A DNA stretch of 64,000 bases, taken from the NCBI RefSeq assembly GCF_024756235.1, contig NZ_JANUGY010000002.1, positions 248,001 to 312,000 on the forward strand. Direction: 5' to 3'. The number at the start of each line of letters is the position of its first letter. Position 1 is the first letter of the stretch. A program made the position numbers and the translations under genes. Below are positions 27,117 to 38,173 of the stretch, in pieces. The DNA is from Massilia kyonggiensis (GTDB taxonomy: Bacteria > Pseudomonadota > Gammaproteobacteria > Burkholderiales > Burkholderiaceae_D). Under the pieces are notes generated by a model. The model saw only the letters and a program-made list of their open reading frames with translations. It did not search any database and was not told the DNA's origin.

Positions 27117-27749
27117 ATGAGCGAGCACAACGCCGACTCGACTTCGCATGACGAGGTCCTGAGCCGGATCGGGCACATGACCCGCGCACTGCACGAAAGC
27201 CTGCGCGGGCTGGGCCTGGACAAGCTGATCGAAAAGGCCGCCAGCGACATCCCCGATGCGCGCGACCGCCTCGATTACGTGGCCAGGCTGTCCGAACAAT
27301 CGGCCAAACGCGTGCTCGACGCGACCGATGCGGCCAATCCGCTGCAGGACGGCATCGACGACCGTGCCGCCGAGCTGACCCGTTCGTGGCAGGCCGTGCT
27401 GGCCGCGCCGGGTGCCGACGGCGAATGGCGTGCGCTGGCCGAGCGCACCGTCGCCAGCCTGGCCGAGTCGCGCGAAGCGGCCACCGCCACCAAGGCGCAT
27501 TTGATGGACATCATGATGGCCCAGGACTTCCAGGACCTGACCGGCCAGGTGATCTCGCGTATCACGGGCATCGCCCAGAACCTGGAAAAGCAGCTGGTGC
27601 AAGTGCTCGTCGATTTCGCCCCGAGCGAGATCAAGCGCGAGCTCGACAATGGCTTGCTGAACGGTCCGCAGATCAACCCGGAAGGCAATAGCGACGTCGT
27701 GGCCGACCAGGGCCAGGTCGACGACTTGCTGGACAGCCTGGGCTTCTGA
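27117..27749 (+). CDS. cheZ: CheY-P phosphatase CheZ
   Basis: This 210-residue protein is mostly a long helical hairpin. AQDFQDLTGQVISRI carries the catalytic pair D140/Q144. The C-terminal peptide VDDLLDSLGF is the CheY-binding helix and is joined by a flexible linker. The start codon directly follows the cheY2 stop codon, and a terminator follows, so cheY2-cheZ ends the chemotaxis transcript. Confidence 0.96.
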   Translation: MSEHNADSTSHDEVLSRIGHMTRALHESLRGLGLDKLIEKAASDIPDARDRLDYVARLSEQSAKRVLDATDAANPLQDGIDDRAAELTRSWQAVLAAPGADGEWRALAERTVASLAESREAATATKAHLMDIMMAQDFQDLTGQVISRITGIAQNLEKQLVQVLVDFAPSEIKRELDNGLLNGPQINPEGNSDVVADQGQVDDLLDSLGF

Positions 27750-27757
27750 TCCCGACG

Positions 27758-27782
27758 CGGCGGCAACAAGCCGCCGTTTTTC
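27758..27782 (+). terminator. Rho-independent terminator after cheZ
   Basis: CGGCGGC-aacaa-GCCGCCG followed by TTTTT, starting eight bases after the cheZ stop codon. Confidence 0.9.
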
Positions 27783-27808
27783 GTTCCACCCGGCGATCGT
27801 TACAAGAC

Positions 27809-29017
27809 ATGCACCAGACTCACTTCATCGTCCGTGAACCCCTGCTCGACCCGAAGCAACGCGTGATCGGGTACGAGCTCTGTTGGCAACAGCGCGACGG
27901 CCAGGCCCTCGGCGACGCCGACCTCGAACGCCTCGTCGCCTTCGTCGCCGAACACGTGGTCGACGAGGAGCAGGGCTGGCTCCTGCGCGACAAGATCCTG
28001 TTCCTCGACGCCGTGCCCGCGATGCTGTCGCTGGATGCGCTGCACGCGCTGCCCCCGGAACGCACCGTCCTCTCGCTGCGCGTGCGCGATCTCGCGAACC
28101 CCGATACCCGCGCGGCCGTGCAGGCGCTGCGCGCGGGAGGCGTCGGCATTTCGATCCGCGGCGCCGACCTGACCCTGCTGGGCAAGAACCTGTCGCCGTT
28201 CGCGTCGTATGCCGAAGTGCGCTTTGCCGGTGCCGACGTGGCCGCCCAGGCGCGCGCGTACGCGGCCGCGAAGCAGTCTTCGCTGCGTCTCGTCGGGCGT
28301 CCCGTGTCGACATGGCAGGATTTCGACGCCTGCGCCGCGTTGGGCCTCGATGCGTTCGTCGGCAAGCTGCACCTGACGCCGCGGCCGGGTAACCCCGTCA
28401 AGGGCATGAATCCGGCCCAGACCATCATCCTGCAACTGATGCAGATGGTGCAGAACAACGAGGACGTGCCCAAGATCGAGGCCGTACTCAAGCGCGATCC
28501 GGCGCTGATCTATAAACTCCTGCGCTTCATCAATTCGGCCGGTTTCGGCTCGGGCCGCGACATCCAGTCGCTGCGCCAGGCGATCGCGATGCTCGGCTAC
28601 GCGCCGCTGTACCGCTGGCTCGTCCTGCTGCTGGCCACGGCCAGCACGAGCGGCTATTCGCCTGTGCTGATGGAGACCGCGGTCGTGCGTGCGCGCCTGT
28701 GCGAACTGCTGGGCCAGACGTATCTGCCGCGCAGCGAGGGCGAGCACCTGTTCGTGGCGGGCATGTTCTCGCTGCTGGACCGCCTGCTGGGATTGCCGAT
28801 GAAAGAGGTGCTGGACACGATCCAGCTGCCGGAGCAGGTCGTGCAGGCGCTGCTGGGGCGCGAGGGCGTCTACGGCCCGTATCTCGCGCTGGCGGAGGCG
28901 TGCGAGCTGAATTCGGACCTCGTGGCGTCGCTGGCTGCGTCGCTGGACATCAGCCCGCTCGACGTCAACAAGGCGCATTTGTCGGCGCTGGCGTGGGCGC
29001 AGAACGTGGCGGCCTGA
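27809..29017 (+). CDS. EAL-HDOD signalling protein (YuxH family)
   Basis: This 402-residue cytosolic protein has an N-terminal EAL-like domain (about 1-200) that opens FIVREPLLDPKQRVIGYELCW. It lacks the E-A/V-L metal-binding signature, so it is probably catalytically dead toward cyclic di-GMP. A C-terminal HDOD domain (about 205-400) has IEAVLKRDPALIYKLLRFINSAGFG and LRQAIAMLGYAPLYRWLVLL. Such proteins are regulatory adaptors, often linked to motility. It directly follows the chemotaxis operon on the same strand after a terminator, so it has its own promoter. Confidence 0.88.
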   Translation: MHQTHFIVREPLLDPKQRVIGYELCWQQRDGQALGDADLERLVAFVAEHVVDEEQGWLLRDKILFLDAVPAMLSLDALHALPPERTVLSLRVRDLANPDTRAAVQALRAGGVGISIRGADLTLLGKNLSPFASYAEVRFAGADVAAQARAYAAAKQSSLRLVGRPVSTWQDFDACAALGLDAFVGKLHLTPRPGNPVKGMNPAQTIILQLMQMVQNNEDVPKIEAVLKRDPALIYKLLRFINSAGFGSGRDIQSLRQAIAMLGYAPLYRWLVLLLATASTSGYSPVLMETAVVRARLCELLGQTYLPRSEGEHLFVAGMFSLLDRLLGLPMKEVLDTIQLPEQVVQALLGREGVYGPYLALAEACELNSDLVASLAASLDISPLDVNKAHLSALAWAQNVAA

Positions 29018-29027
29018 TCCACCAAGC

Positions 29028-29054
29028 AAAACGGCCCGTCAAGGGCCGTTTTCT
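29028..29054. terminator. Bidirectional terminator between EAL-HDOD and PilZ genes
   Basis: AAAACGGCCC-gtcaa-GGGCCGTTTT is a perfect 10-base stem whose arms give a T-run on both strands, placed between two convergent genes. Confidence 0.9.
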
Positions 29055-29810
29055 TCATCTGCGCTTCTGGACCTTGTCGACGGCCCGCTCCAGCGACTGC
29101 CGCATCTGCATCGAGATATTCGAAATGCGGCAACCCACCTGCACCTGCTGGCCCAGCAGGAAGGTGCGGAACGGCCGCAGCAGGCGGACTTCGAGGTCGG
29201 CCGTGATGACGAGCGACGAGCCCATTTCCAGCAGCACGCCGTCCAGCTTCTTGCCCACGTACAGTTCCATGGCCTGCTCAGGCGTCGCGCGCAGGCCCAC
29301 GCCGCCGCGCGAGAAATCGTACAGCGGCATTTCGAACACCTTGCCCATCAGCGCGAAGCGGGCACCGTAATTCATGCCCACCGGCGATTCCAGGCGGGGC
29401 TCGGCACGCCGGTTCAGCACGAGGCAGACGTCCGGCAGCGGCAGCTGCACGAGATCCGGGCGATCCGCCACGATGGCCCAGTTGGCGTCGAGTTCGAACT
29501 GGATCTTGGCATTGCCCCCGAGCGCCGCGACAAACGCGGCCTGGCCTTCTGCCAATACGTCGTCGCCGACGAGCTCGAGGGTAAAAACCTTGTGTTTGGG
29601 ATCCACGCTGTCGATGCGCGCCATGACGAAGTCCTGGCCGCGCGGGTAGACGGTCACGGGTTCGCCGGTAAGGGCGAGCGTGGTCAACGCATCGCCGATG
29701 TCGAACGGATCGCGCATTTCATGGGCGCCCGAATCGTGGTGGATCCGGGCGACGGCGTCCGCCGGTTTGGGCGGACCCTTGCGCATCACAGCCATTGAGA
29801 GGTCGGTCAA
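29055..29810 (-). CDS. YcgR-type flagellar brake protein with PilZ domain
   Basis: This protein of about 251 residues has an N-terminal YcgR domain (about 30-125) and a C-terminal PilZ domain. The PilZ domain has the cyclic di-GMP motifs RAEPR (RxxxR) and DFSRGGVGL (DxSxxG). YcgR proteins slow the motor when cyclic di-GMP is high, which fits the location beside the motility genes. I place the start at a TTG (29808-29810) because AAGGAG lies seven bases before it; the first downstream ATG (29795) has no ribosome site, and an in-frame ATG at 29852 lies upstream of it. Confidence 0.85.
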   Translation of the reverse strand: MTDLSMAVMRKGPPKPADAVARIHHDSGAHEMRDPFDIGDALTTLALTGEPVTVYPRGQDFVMARIDSVDPKHKVFTLELVGDDVLAEGQAAFVAALGGNAKIQFELDANWAIVADRPDLVQLPLPDVCLVLNRRAEPRLESPVGMNYGARFALMGKVFEMPLYDFSRGGVGLRATPEQAMELYVGKKLDGVLLEMGSSLVITADLEVRLLRPFRTFLLGQQVQVGCRISNISMQMRQSLERAVDKVQKRR

Positions 29811-29918
29811 GACGCTGCTCCTTCTTTTTACGTGGTTTGGGTAAAAAGCCAAACCCCGAGTCTAGCAAGAAGAGTTGCTAATTCCTACAACATATTTGCA
29901 ACAATGGAACTTTTAGAG

Positions 29919-31660
<1,742 letters not shown>

Positions 31661-31690
31661 CGTCGTTGGCCTCGTGTGGATGAGGACGCG

Positions 31691-31888
31691 TCAGACCTTC
31701 GTCTGGTACGGGTACGCCTGCTGGCGGAGACGCGATTCGTTGATGCGGCGCTGCTCGTCCAGCGACAGCGGGGCCTTGTCCCACAGCAGCGAGCGGCCGG
31801 CCTGCTGGCGCTCTTCCATGCCCGGGGTCTTTTCCTTCAGTTCCTTGATGAACTTGGTGTGCTCGGATTCGTACTGGATATGTTTCAT
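31691..31888 (-). CDS. DUF3460 family small protein
   Basis: This 65-residue protein opens MKHIQYESEHTKFIKELKEK and contains RSLLWDKAPLSLDEQRR, the DUF3460 pattern restricted to betaproteobacteria. It is soluble and highly charged with no known function. The start at 31888 fits the family; eight upstream codons are possible but atypical. It lies just upstream of scpA in the same operon. Confidence 0.88.
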   Translation of the reverse strand: MKHIQYESEHTKFIKELKEKTPGMEERQQAGRSLLWDKAPLSLDEQRRINESRLRQQAYPYQTKV

Positions 31889-31913
31889 GGCTTTTCTAGG
31901 CAGGTCGTACAAA

Positions 31914-31941
31914 CGGCGGCCCCGTTTATCGGGAGCCGCCG
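31914..31941 (-). terminator. Hairpin after the FabMG-family gene
   Basis: A nested stem of CGGCGGC/GCCGCCG (31914-31920 and 31935-31941) and CCCG/CGGG, with one bulged base. On the minus strand it is followed by GTTTGT, a weak T-run. It separates the FabMG-family gene from DUF3460-scpA-panC. Confidence 0.5.
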
Positions 31942-31978
31942 CATCATAAAAAGAAAGAATGATACTGCGAGTCAGCGC

Positions 31979-33295
31979 TTATTGGTGCAGTGCATTCAGC
32001 TGACGGGCGATGATGTCGTGGTTGAGCCACAGCACCGGCGCGATCTTCTCGGCCGCGCCGTGGAACATCAGCGGGCCGGTGCCTTCCAGCACGAGGGCGG
32101 ACAGGTGGTCCGTGATCAGCGCCTTCTTGTCCGTGTGCAGCGAGGTGATCTCATCGGAGGTGCCGATCATCAGGTCGGCCAGTTCCGGCGTGTTGTCCAT
32201 CGGCCAGGCTTCGAAGTTGCGGAACGAGGCGAGGGTGGGCGTCTGCAGGTAGGCTTCCAGCTTGTCCAGGATCGATTGCAGCGACACGCCTTCGCCCAGC
32301 AGCTTCTGGCAGATGTCCCACTGTTCCTGTGCCCACGCGCCACCACCCTCTTTTTTGAGAGCCAGCAGCAACGGGAACAGGGACAGCTCGACGCCGACGA
32401 AGATATCGGACGAGTTCGTGCGGATTTCCGGGCAGTTGAACACGGTGGCGGTGATGCCCTGGGCCCAGGCGGCCTCGGCGATCGACTCCAGGCGCATCTT
32501 GGCATAGCCCTGCGTGTAATTCGTGTAGGTCTGCCACAGGTACTCGTCGCCGATCAGGACTTCGGTGCCGTGGTAGCCGTACGCCGTGTAGCGCACCTGG
32601 CCGCCCTTGGCTTCCACGCGCGCGCGGATGCCGGCGGACGCGTCGATCAGGTATTTCAGCGTGTTGGCCGACACTTCGTCGAAGTTCATCAGGATCAGCT
32701 TGCCGAGGTCGCTGTCCAGCAGGGCGCGCGACGACATGAAGCGGTCGCCACGGCCCTTGTAGATGCGGTTGGCGATGGCGAGGAAGGCCTTGATCTTCGG
32801 GATGCCGCCGGCCATCGTGTGGGCGAAGAACACGTTGGCGCCGTCCGGGATCAGCTTGTCGATCTCGGCCATGGCGGCCTGGGCGGACTGGGTGAAGCGC
32901 TGTACGCCGGCGGTGCGGCAGGCTTCGATCTTGGTCCAGTCCAGCTTGTCTTCTTGCCAGCTTTTGAGGGTAATACCGGACAGCATCTCGGTCGGATTCT
33001 GCTCGCCCGGGGGCGCGTCCATGTCGAAACCGGCCATCAGGGGCACATTGATGATACGGCCGCCGAGCTTGGCTTCCGCTTCCGCATGTTCTTCCGGCGT
33101 CAGGGCACGCAGCGTGCCGTCGTCGTTGCGGCGGCCGACGGTGATGCCGAGGATCGTCATGCCGGCGGCGCGCGCCTCGTCGATCAGGCCGTTCACATAG
33201 CCGCGGCCGAACAGTTCGCCGAACAGGACGAAGACGTCACCTTGGCGGAACAGATTCGCTTGCGGGATGTGCCTCAGGGCTTTGTATTCGGTCAT
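31979..33295 (-). CDS. Conserved protein of the FabMG (putative enoyl-ACP reductase) family
   Basis: This 438-residue cytosolic protein has no signal or membrane helix. A Rossmann-like start with VFVLFGELFGRGYVNGLIDEARAAG-type sequence is followed by MTILGITVGRRNDDG, and AHTMAGGIPKIKAF and YGYHGTEVLIGDEYLW lie in the middle. I recall this as a conserved Burkholderiales protein named for FabMG, a putative enoyl-ACP reductase; the enzymatic role is not something the sequence proves. The long divergent neighbour region holds the small lipoprotein gene. Confidence 0.55.
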   Translation of the reverse strand: MTEYKALRHIPQANLFRQGDVFVLFGELFGRGYVNGLIDEARAAGMTILGITVGRRNDDGTLRALTPEEHAEAEAKLGGRIINVPLMAGFDMDAPPGEQNPTEMLSGITLKSWQEDKLDWTKIEACRTAGVQRFTQSAQAAMAEIDKLIPDGANVFFAHTMAGGIPKIKAFLAIANRIYKGRGDRFMSSRALLDSDLGKLILMNFDEVSANTLKYLIDASAGIRARVEAKGGQVRYTAYGYHGTEVLIGDEYLWQTYTNYTQGYAKMRLESIAEAAWAQGITATVFNCPEIRTNSSDIFVGVELSLFPLLLALKKEGGGAWAQEQWDICQKLLGEGVSLQSILDKLEAYLQTPTLASFRNFEAWPMDNTPELADLMIGTSDEITSLHTDKKALITDHLSALVLEGTGPLMFHGAAEKIAPVLWLNHDIIARQLNALHQ

Positions 33296-33459
33296 ATTAG
33301 TCGCTACTACTCTAAAGTGTGGAGGATGGACGTCGGTATATTGCCCGCGTCCTATTTTTTTAAAAACAGCGCATTATACTGCTACCCGACGAACGGGAAT
33401 TGATAGTATTCTGGCAAGGTATTTATCTTTCCCTCAACCTATTCCCGTACAGGTGATCC

Positions 33460-33705
33460 ATGAAAGCTGTCCTGCATTGCGCCGCCCTGTCGTTCATCCT
33501 GGCCGGCTGCGCCAGCACCCAGGAACCTGCCGCCGCGGACATGCCCGCGCTGGGTGCCGCATCCACGTCGACGACGGACGCGGCCACCGAAATCACCGGC
33601 AGCCGCATTCCGGCCAAGCGCACCGAAAAGATGGTCAGCCAGATCGGCGGCAAGGACTACAAGGACAACAAGAGCTCGCTGATGGCGCCGCTGCAGAGCA
33701 ATTGA
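33460..33705 (+). CDS. Small predicted lipoprotein
   Basis: This 81-residue protein has a signal peptide with the lipobox LAGC (C17 is the lipidated cysteine), then a low-complexity Ala/Thr/Pro segment. The charged conserved-looking core is EITGSRIPAKRTEKMVSQIGG. AGGTGA lies before the ATG. It is convergent with metG, six bases apart. No function can be assigned. Confidence 0.75.
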   Translation: MKAVLHCAALSFILAGCASTQEPAAADMPALGAASTSTTDAATEITGSRIPAKRTEKMVSQIGGKDYKDNKSSLMAPLQSN

Positions 33706-33711
33706 TTTTTT

Positions 33712-35841
33712 TTAGCGGATCCGCATGCCCGGCTGGGCGCCGCTCACCGGTTCCAGCAGGTACAGGCCCGGATTCGCTTTTTCATCCTTCGCGGACGCGC
33801 ACAGCACCATGCCTTCCGACACGCCGAACTTCATCTTGCGCGGCGCCAGGTTGGCCACGAGCACCGTCAGCTTGCCGATCAATTGCTCAGGCTGGTAAGC
33901 CGACTTGATACCCGAGAACACATTACGATAGCGGCCTTCGCCCACGTCCAGCGTGAGACGGAGCAGCTTGCCCGCACCTTCGACGTGCTCACAATTGACG
34001 ATTTTCGCCACGCGCAGGTCGATCTTGGCGAAGTCGTCGATCGAGATCTCCGGTGCCAGTTCCTCGATGTCCGAGGCTTCGGCGGCGGGAGCGGCTGCAG
34101 CTTCGACGGCGGCCGGGGCGGCAATGGCGGCCGGGGCCGGCTTGTCGAACAGGTCTTCGACCATCTTGGCATCCACACGCTGCATCAGGTGGCTGTAGGC
34201 GCCGATGGTGCGGCCCAGCAGCGGGGCGTAGACGCGCTCGCCCTGGGTGTCTTCCCACGAGTACGCGTCGTCGCCGAGGAATTCGCGCACGCGCGCGGCC
34301 ACGTGCGGCAGCACCGGCGACAGCATGATCGTCAGCTGGCGGAACAGGATCAGCGCCGTCGTGCAGACGTCGTGCAGCTCGGCCGTCTTCGACTCGTCCT
34401 TGGCCAGGATCCACGGCTTGTTCTCGTCGACGTAGCGGTTGGCGACGTCGGCCACTTCCATGATTTCGCGCAGCGCCTTGCCGAACTCGCGCGATTCGAA
34501 GTTCGCGGCGATCGCGGCCTGGCGCTCGCCGTTCTCCCCGTTCAGCGCACGCGAAATCCATTGTTTCGCATCGTCCGACAGGGTCGACGCCAGCTTGCCG
34601 TCGAACTTCTTCGCGATGAAGCCGGCGCAGCGGCTGGCGATGTTCACGTACTTGCCGATCAGGTCGCTGTTCACGCGCGCGACGAAGTCCTCGCCCGTGA
34701 AGTCCAGGTCTTCGACCCGGGCGTTCAGCTTGAAGGCGAGGTAGTAGCGCAGCCATTCCGGATTCATGCCCAGCTGCAGGTAGCGCAGCGGCGAGATGCC
34801 CGTGCCGCGCGACTTCGACATCTTTTCGTTGTTCACGGTCAGGTGGCCGTGGACATTGACCTTCAGCTTGTCGATGATCGGGTGGCCCGAGAAATTCAGC
34901 ATCGCGGGCCAGAACAGCAGGTGGAACGACACGATGTCCTTGCCGATGAAGTGCACCTGCTCGGCGGACGGATCGTTCAGGAAGGCTTCGTAATCGATGC
35001 CCTGTTTTTCGAAGTAATTCTTGAGGCTGGCGAGGTAGCCGACCGGCGCGTCCAGCCACACGTAGAAGAATTTACCTGGCGCATCCGGAATCGGGATGCC
35101 GAAATAGGGCGCGTCGCGCGAAATGTCCCAGTCGGCCAGCTTTTCGCCGTTTTCGCCGAGCCATTCGGAGACCTTGTTGACCATCTCCGGCTGCAGGCGG
35201 CCCGGCGTGTTCAGCCACTCCTTCAGGAATTGGAAGCAGCGCGGGTCGGACAGCTTGAAGAAGTACTGTTCGGACGGCTTCAGGATCGGCGTCGAGCCCG
35301 TGAACACGGAGTACGGATTGATCAGCTCGGTCGGCTGGTAGGCGGCGCCGCAGACTTCGCAGTTGTCGCCGTACTGGTCCTTCGCGTGGCAGACCGGGCA
35401 CTCGCCCTTGATGTTGCGGTCGGCCAGGAACATACCCTTGGCCGTGTCGTAGAAGCGGTCGACGGTCTTCGTGTAGATGAGGCCGTTGTCGCGCAGGCGG
35501 CGGTAGATGCCCTGCGACAGGTCGACGTTTTCCGGCGAATCCGTCGAGTACCAGTTGTCGAACGCGATGTGGAAGCCGTCCAGGTATTGCGCGCGGCCGG
35601 CCGCGATCTTCGCGACGAATTCCTGCGGCGTCACGCCTTCCTTCTCGGCGGCGATCATGATCGGCGTGCCGTGCGTGTCGTCGGCGCCGACGAAGTGCAC
35701 GACGCGCTGCGCACCGGCGTCGCGCTGCATTCGCTGGAAGCGGACCCAGATGTCGGCCTGGATGTATTCCATCATGTGGCCGATGTGAAAGGCAGCGTTG
35801 GCGTAGGGCAGGGCGGTGGTGACGAACAGCTTGCGTGTCAT
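33712..35841 (-). CDS. metG: Methionyl-tRNA synthetase
   Basis: This 709-residue class I synthetase charges tRNA-Met. It has the HIGH motif at 19-22 (FHIGHMMEY), a zinc knuckle CPVC...CEVCG, the KMSKS loop ([12 protein letters not shown]), an anticodon-binding helical domain and, after an Ala/Pro linker, a C-terminal EMAP/Trbp111-like tRNA-binding domain (from about 600, [15 protein letters not shown]). The length is that of the dimeric bacterial form. It is divergent from apbC. Confidence 0.98.
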   Translation of the reverse strand: MTRKLFVTTALPYANAAFHIGHMMEYIQADIWVRFQRMQRDAGAQRVVHFVGADDTHGTPIMIAAEKEGVTPQEFVAKIAAGRAQYLDGFHIAFDNWYSTDSPENVDLSQGIYRRLRDNGLIYTKTVDRFYDTAKGMFLADRNIKGECPVCHAKDQYGDNCEVCGAAYQPTELINPYSVFTGSTPILKPSEQYFFKLSDPRCFQFLKEWLNTPGRLQPEMVNKVSEWLGENGEKLADWDISRDAPYFGIPIPDAPGKFFYVWLDAPVGYLASLKNYFEKQGIDYEAFLNDPSAEQVHFIGKDIVSFHLLFWPAMLNFSGHPIIDKLKVNVHGHLTVNNEKMSKSRGTGISPLRYLQLGMNPEWLRYYLAFKLNARVEDLDFTGEDFVARVNSDLIGKYVNIASRCAGFIAKKFDGKLASTLSDDAKQWISRALNGENGERQAAIAANFESREFGKALREIMEVADVANRYVDENKPWILAKDESKTAELHDVCTTALILFRQLTIMLSPVLPHVAARVREFLGDDAYSWEDTQGERVYAPLLGRTIGAYSHLMQRVDAKMVEDLFDKPAPAAIAAPAAVEAAAAPAAEASDIEELAPEISIDDFAKIDLRVAKIVNCEHVEGAGKLLRLTLDVGEGRYRNVFSGIKSAYQPEQLIGKLTVLVANLAPRKMKFGVSEGMVLCASAKDEKANPGLYLLEPVSGAQPGMRIR

Positions 35842-35987
35842 GGTCGAAGGTCGAGGTTGTCGAGGAAAACAGGCATTTTACCAGCGGATGACCCCGAGCG
35901 CGCAGGGGGTAATCCCGCATTTGCCGGCCTGACAACAGGAGATACCCTGTTTTGCGCTAAACTTGCGCATCACATCCGGAGAACCCA

Positions 35988-37076
35988 ATGAGCATCACTG
36001 TAGATGACGTCAAGGCCGCCCTGGCCGCTGTCGTCGATCCCAACACCCATAAAGATTTCGTCACCTCCAAGGCAGTCAAAAACATCCAGGTCGACGGCGG
36101 CAGCGTCGCCCTCGACATCGAGCTCGGCTATCCGGCGAAGAGCCAGGTCGCGGGCATCCGCGCGTCCGTCATCGACGCATTGCGCCGCCTCCCCGGCGTC
36201 GAGAACGTCAGCGTCAACGTCACCAGCAAGATCCTGTCGCATGCCGTGCAGCGCGGCCTGAAGGTGATGCCGAACGTGAAGAACATCATCGCCGTCGCAT
36301 CCGGCAAGGGCGGCGTCGGCAAGTCGACGACGGCCGTCAACCTCGCGCTGGCGCTGGCCGCCGAGGGGGCGTCGGTGGGCCTGCTGGACGCCGACATCTA
36401 CGGCCCGTCGCAGCCGATGATGCTGGGCGTGAACGGCCGCCCGCAGAGCCTGGACGGCAAGACGATGGAACCGCTGGAAAACCACGGCGTGCAGGTGTCG
36501 TCGATCGGCTTCCTGATCGATCCGGACGAGCCGATGGTGTGGCGCGGCCCGATGGTTACGCAGGCCCTGCAGCAGCTGCTGGAACAGACCAACTGGCGGA
36601 ATCTCGACTACCTCGTCGTCGACATGCCGCCGGGTACGGGCGACATCCAGCTGACCCTGTCGCAGAAGGTGCCGGTCACGGGTGCCGTGATCGTGACGAC
36701 CCCGCAGGACATCGCCCTGCTGGACGCGCGCAAGGGTCTCAAGATGTTCGAGAAGGTCGGCATCCCGATCATCGGCGTCGTGGAAAACATGAGCACCCAC
36801 ATCTGCTCGAACTGCGGCCACGTCGAAGCGATCTTCGGCGAAGGCGGCGGCCAGAAGATGTGTGAAGACTTCCACGTCGATTTCCTCGGCAAGCTGCCGC
36901 TGCAGCTGTCGATCCGCGAGCAGACGGATTCCGGTACGCCGACCGTCGTGGCGGAGCCGGATGGCGCCGTCGCCGCGATCTATAAAGAGATCGCGCGCAA
37001 GGTGGCCGTGAAGGTGGCGGAGCAGTCGAAGGATATGTCGGCCAAGTTCCCGACCATCGTCGTCAAGAACGACTAG
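35988..37076 (+). CDS. apbC: Iron-sulfur cluster carrier protein ApbC (Mrp)
   Basis: This 362-residue P-loop ATPase delivers Fe-S clusters to target proteins. The N-terminal MIP18-like domain covers about 1-90. The deviant Walker A is ASGKGGVGKSTTAVNLA, followed by LLDADIYGPSQP and VDMPPGTGDIQLTL. The cluster-binding CxxC is in HICSNCGH. GGAG precedes the ATG. It is divergent from metG, a common arrangement in this order. Confidence 0.95.
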   Translation: MSITVDDVKAALAAVVDPNTHKDFVTSKAVKNIQVDGGSVALDIELGYPAKSQVAGIRASVIDALRRLPGVENVSVNVTSKILSHAVQRGLKVMPNVKNIIAVASGKGGVGKSTTAVNLALALAAEGASVGLLDADIYGPSQPMMLGVNGRPQSLDGKTMEPLENHGVQVSSIGFLIDPDEPMVWRGPMVTQALQQLLEQTNWRNLDYLVVDMPPGTGDIQLTLSQKVPVTGAVIVTTPQDIALLDARKGLKMFEKVGIPIIGVVENMSTHICSNCGHVEAIFGEGGGQKMCEDFHVDFLGKLPLQLSIREQTDSGTPTVVAEPDGAVAAIYKEIARKVAVKVAEQSKDMSAKFPTIVVKND

Positions 37077-37077
37077 A

Positions 37078-37116
37078 GGGGTCAGAGCCCGGTGTTTCTT
37101 TTGGGGCTCTGACCCC
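37078..37116. repeat. Dispersed GGGGTCAGAGCCC hairpin, copy 3
   Basis: GGGGTCAGAGCCC (37078-37090) and GGGCTCTGACCCC (37104-37116) form a perfect inverted repeat, starting two bases after the apbC stop codon. Confidence 0.87.
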
Positions 37117-37135
37117 GGTGTCCAGCCACTGACTC

Positions 37136-38173
37136 ATGAAGATTGAAATGATCCGCGCGCGGCTGCGCGCCCTCGGCGCCCAGCCGCTGCACGCAGACCG
37201 CGTGCTGCGCGACTGGGTCCGCGTGATGGACCACGACCGCGGCCGCCGCCGTCCCGACGACTTCCTGCCGAAGCCCGTGCGCGAAGCGCTGCCGCAGCTG
37301 GATGCCGAGCTGGATGGACTCGCGCGCGTCCTCGGCACCCACCCCGCCGACGACGGCTCGGCCCGCCTGCTGGTCGGCCTCGCGGACGGCCAGACGGTGG
37401 AATCCGTGCTGCTGCCGCGCGACGGCGTGTGCGTGTCGAGCCAGGTCGGGTGCGCGGTCGGCTGCCAGTTCTGCATGACGGGTCAAAGTGGCCTGATCCG
37501 GCAGGTGACGAGCGGCGAGATCGTCGCCCAGGTCGTGCTGGCGCGGCGCCTGCGGCCCGTCAAAAAAGTCGTGTTCATGGGCATGGGCGAGCCCGCGCAT
37601 AACCTGGACAACGTATTGGAAGCCATCGAGCTGCTCGGCATCGAAGGCAATATCGCGCACAAGAACCTCGTGTTCTCGACGGTGGGCGATCCGCGCGTGT
37701 TCGAGCGCCTGCCGCAAGGCCGCGTGAAACCGGCGCTCGCGTTGTCGCTGCACACGACGAACACGGACCTCCGTGCACGCCTGCTGCCGCGCGCACCGCG
37801 CTTCACGGCGCGCGAACTGGTCGAGGAGGGCGAACGGTATGCGCGCCTGACCGGCTACCCGATCCAGTACCAGTGGACCTTGCTGGACGGCGTCAACGAC
37901 GGGCCGGACGAGCTGGAGGCCATCGTGGACCTCTTGCGCGGTAAGTATGCCGTGCTGAACATGATCCCCTACAACACGAACCCGGGCTTGCCGTTCCGCC
38001 GCCCCGGCTGGGACAAAGCGCGGGCCATCGCGGCCTGGCTGTTCGAGCGGGGCATCCTGACCAAGCTGCGCGATTCGGCGGGGCAGGATGTCGATGGCGG
38101 CTGCGGCCAGTTACGGGCGCGCGCCGCCGGCGAGCAAACGGTTACGTTGCGTCGTACGGCGGCCGTAGCATAA
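37136..38173 (+). CDS. RlmN-family radical SAM enzyme (paralogue)
   Basis: This 345-residue enzyme has the CxxxCxxC cluster motif at C106, C110 and C113 (QVGCAVGCQFC) and both RlmN/Cfr catalytic cysteines, C99 and C323 (GGCGQLRA). It also has FMGMGEPAHNLDNV and LSLHTTNTDLR. RlmN methylates C2 of A2503 in 23S rRNA and A37 in some tRNAs. This protein is shorter at the N-terminus than E. coli RlmN and is not beside ispG or ndk, so it is probably a second family member with its own RNA target. The last 32 bases overlap the convergent gene. Confidence 0.82.
   Translation: MKIEMIRARLRALGAQPLHADRVLRDWVRVMDHDRGRRRPDDFLPKPVREALPQLDAELDGLARVLGTHPADDGSARLLVGLADGQTVESVLLPRDGVCVSSQVGCAVGCQFCMTGQSGLIRQVTSGEIVAQVVLARRLRPVKKVVFMGMGEPAHNLDNVLEAIELLGIEGNIAHKNLVFSTVGDPRVFERLPQGRVKPALALSLHTTNTDLRARLLPRAPRFTARELVEEGERYARLTGYPIQYQWTLLDGVNDGPDELEAIVDLLRGKYAVLNMIPYNTNPGLPFRRPGWDKARAIAAWLFERGILTKLRDSAGQDVDGGCGQLRARAAGEQTVTLRRTAAVA

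Noticed and set aside
33313..33339. TAAAGTGT-N11-GTCGGTAT before the small lipoprotein gene
   Set aside because: The -35 is good but the -10 matches only five of eight positions, and the gene has no link to motility.
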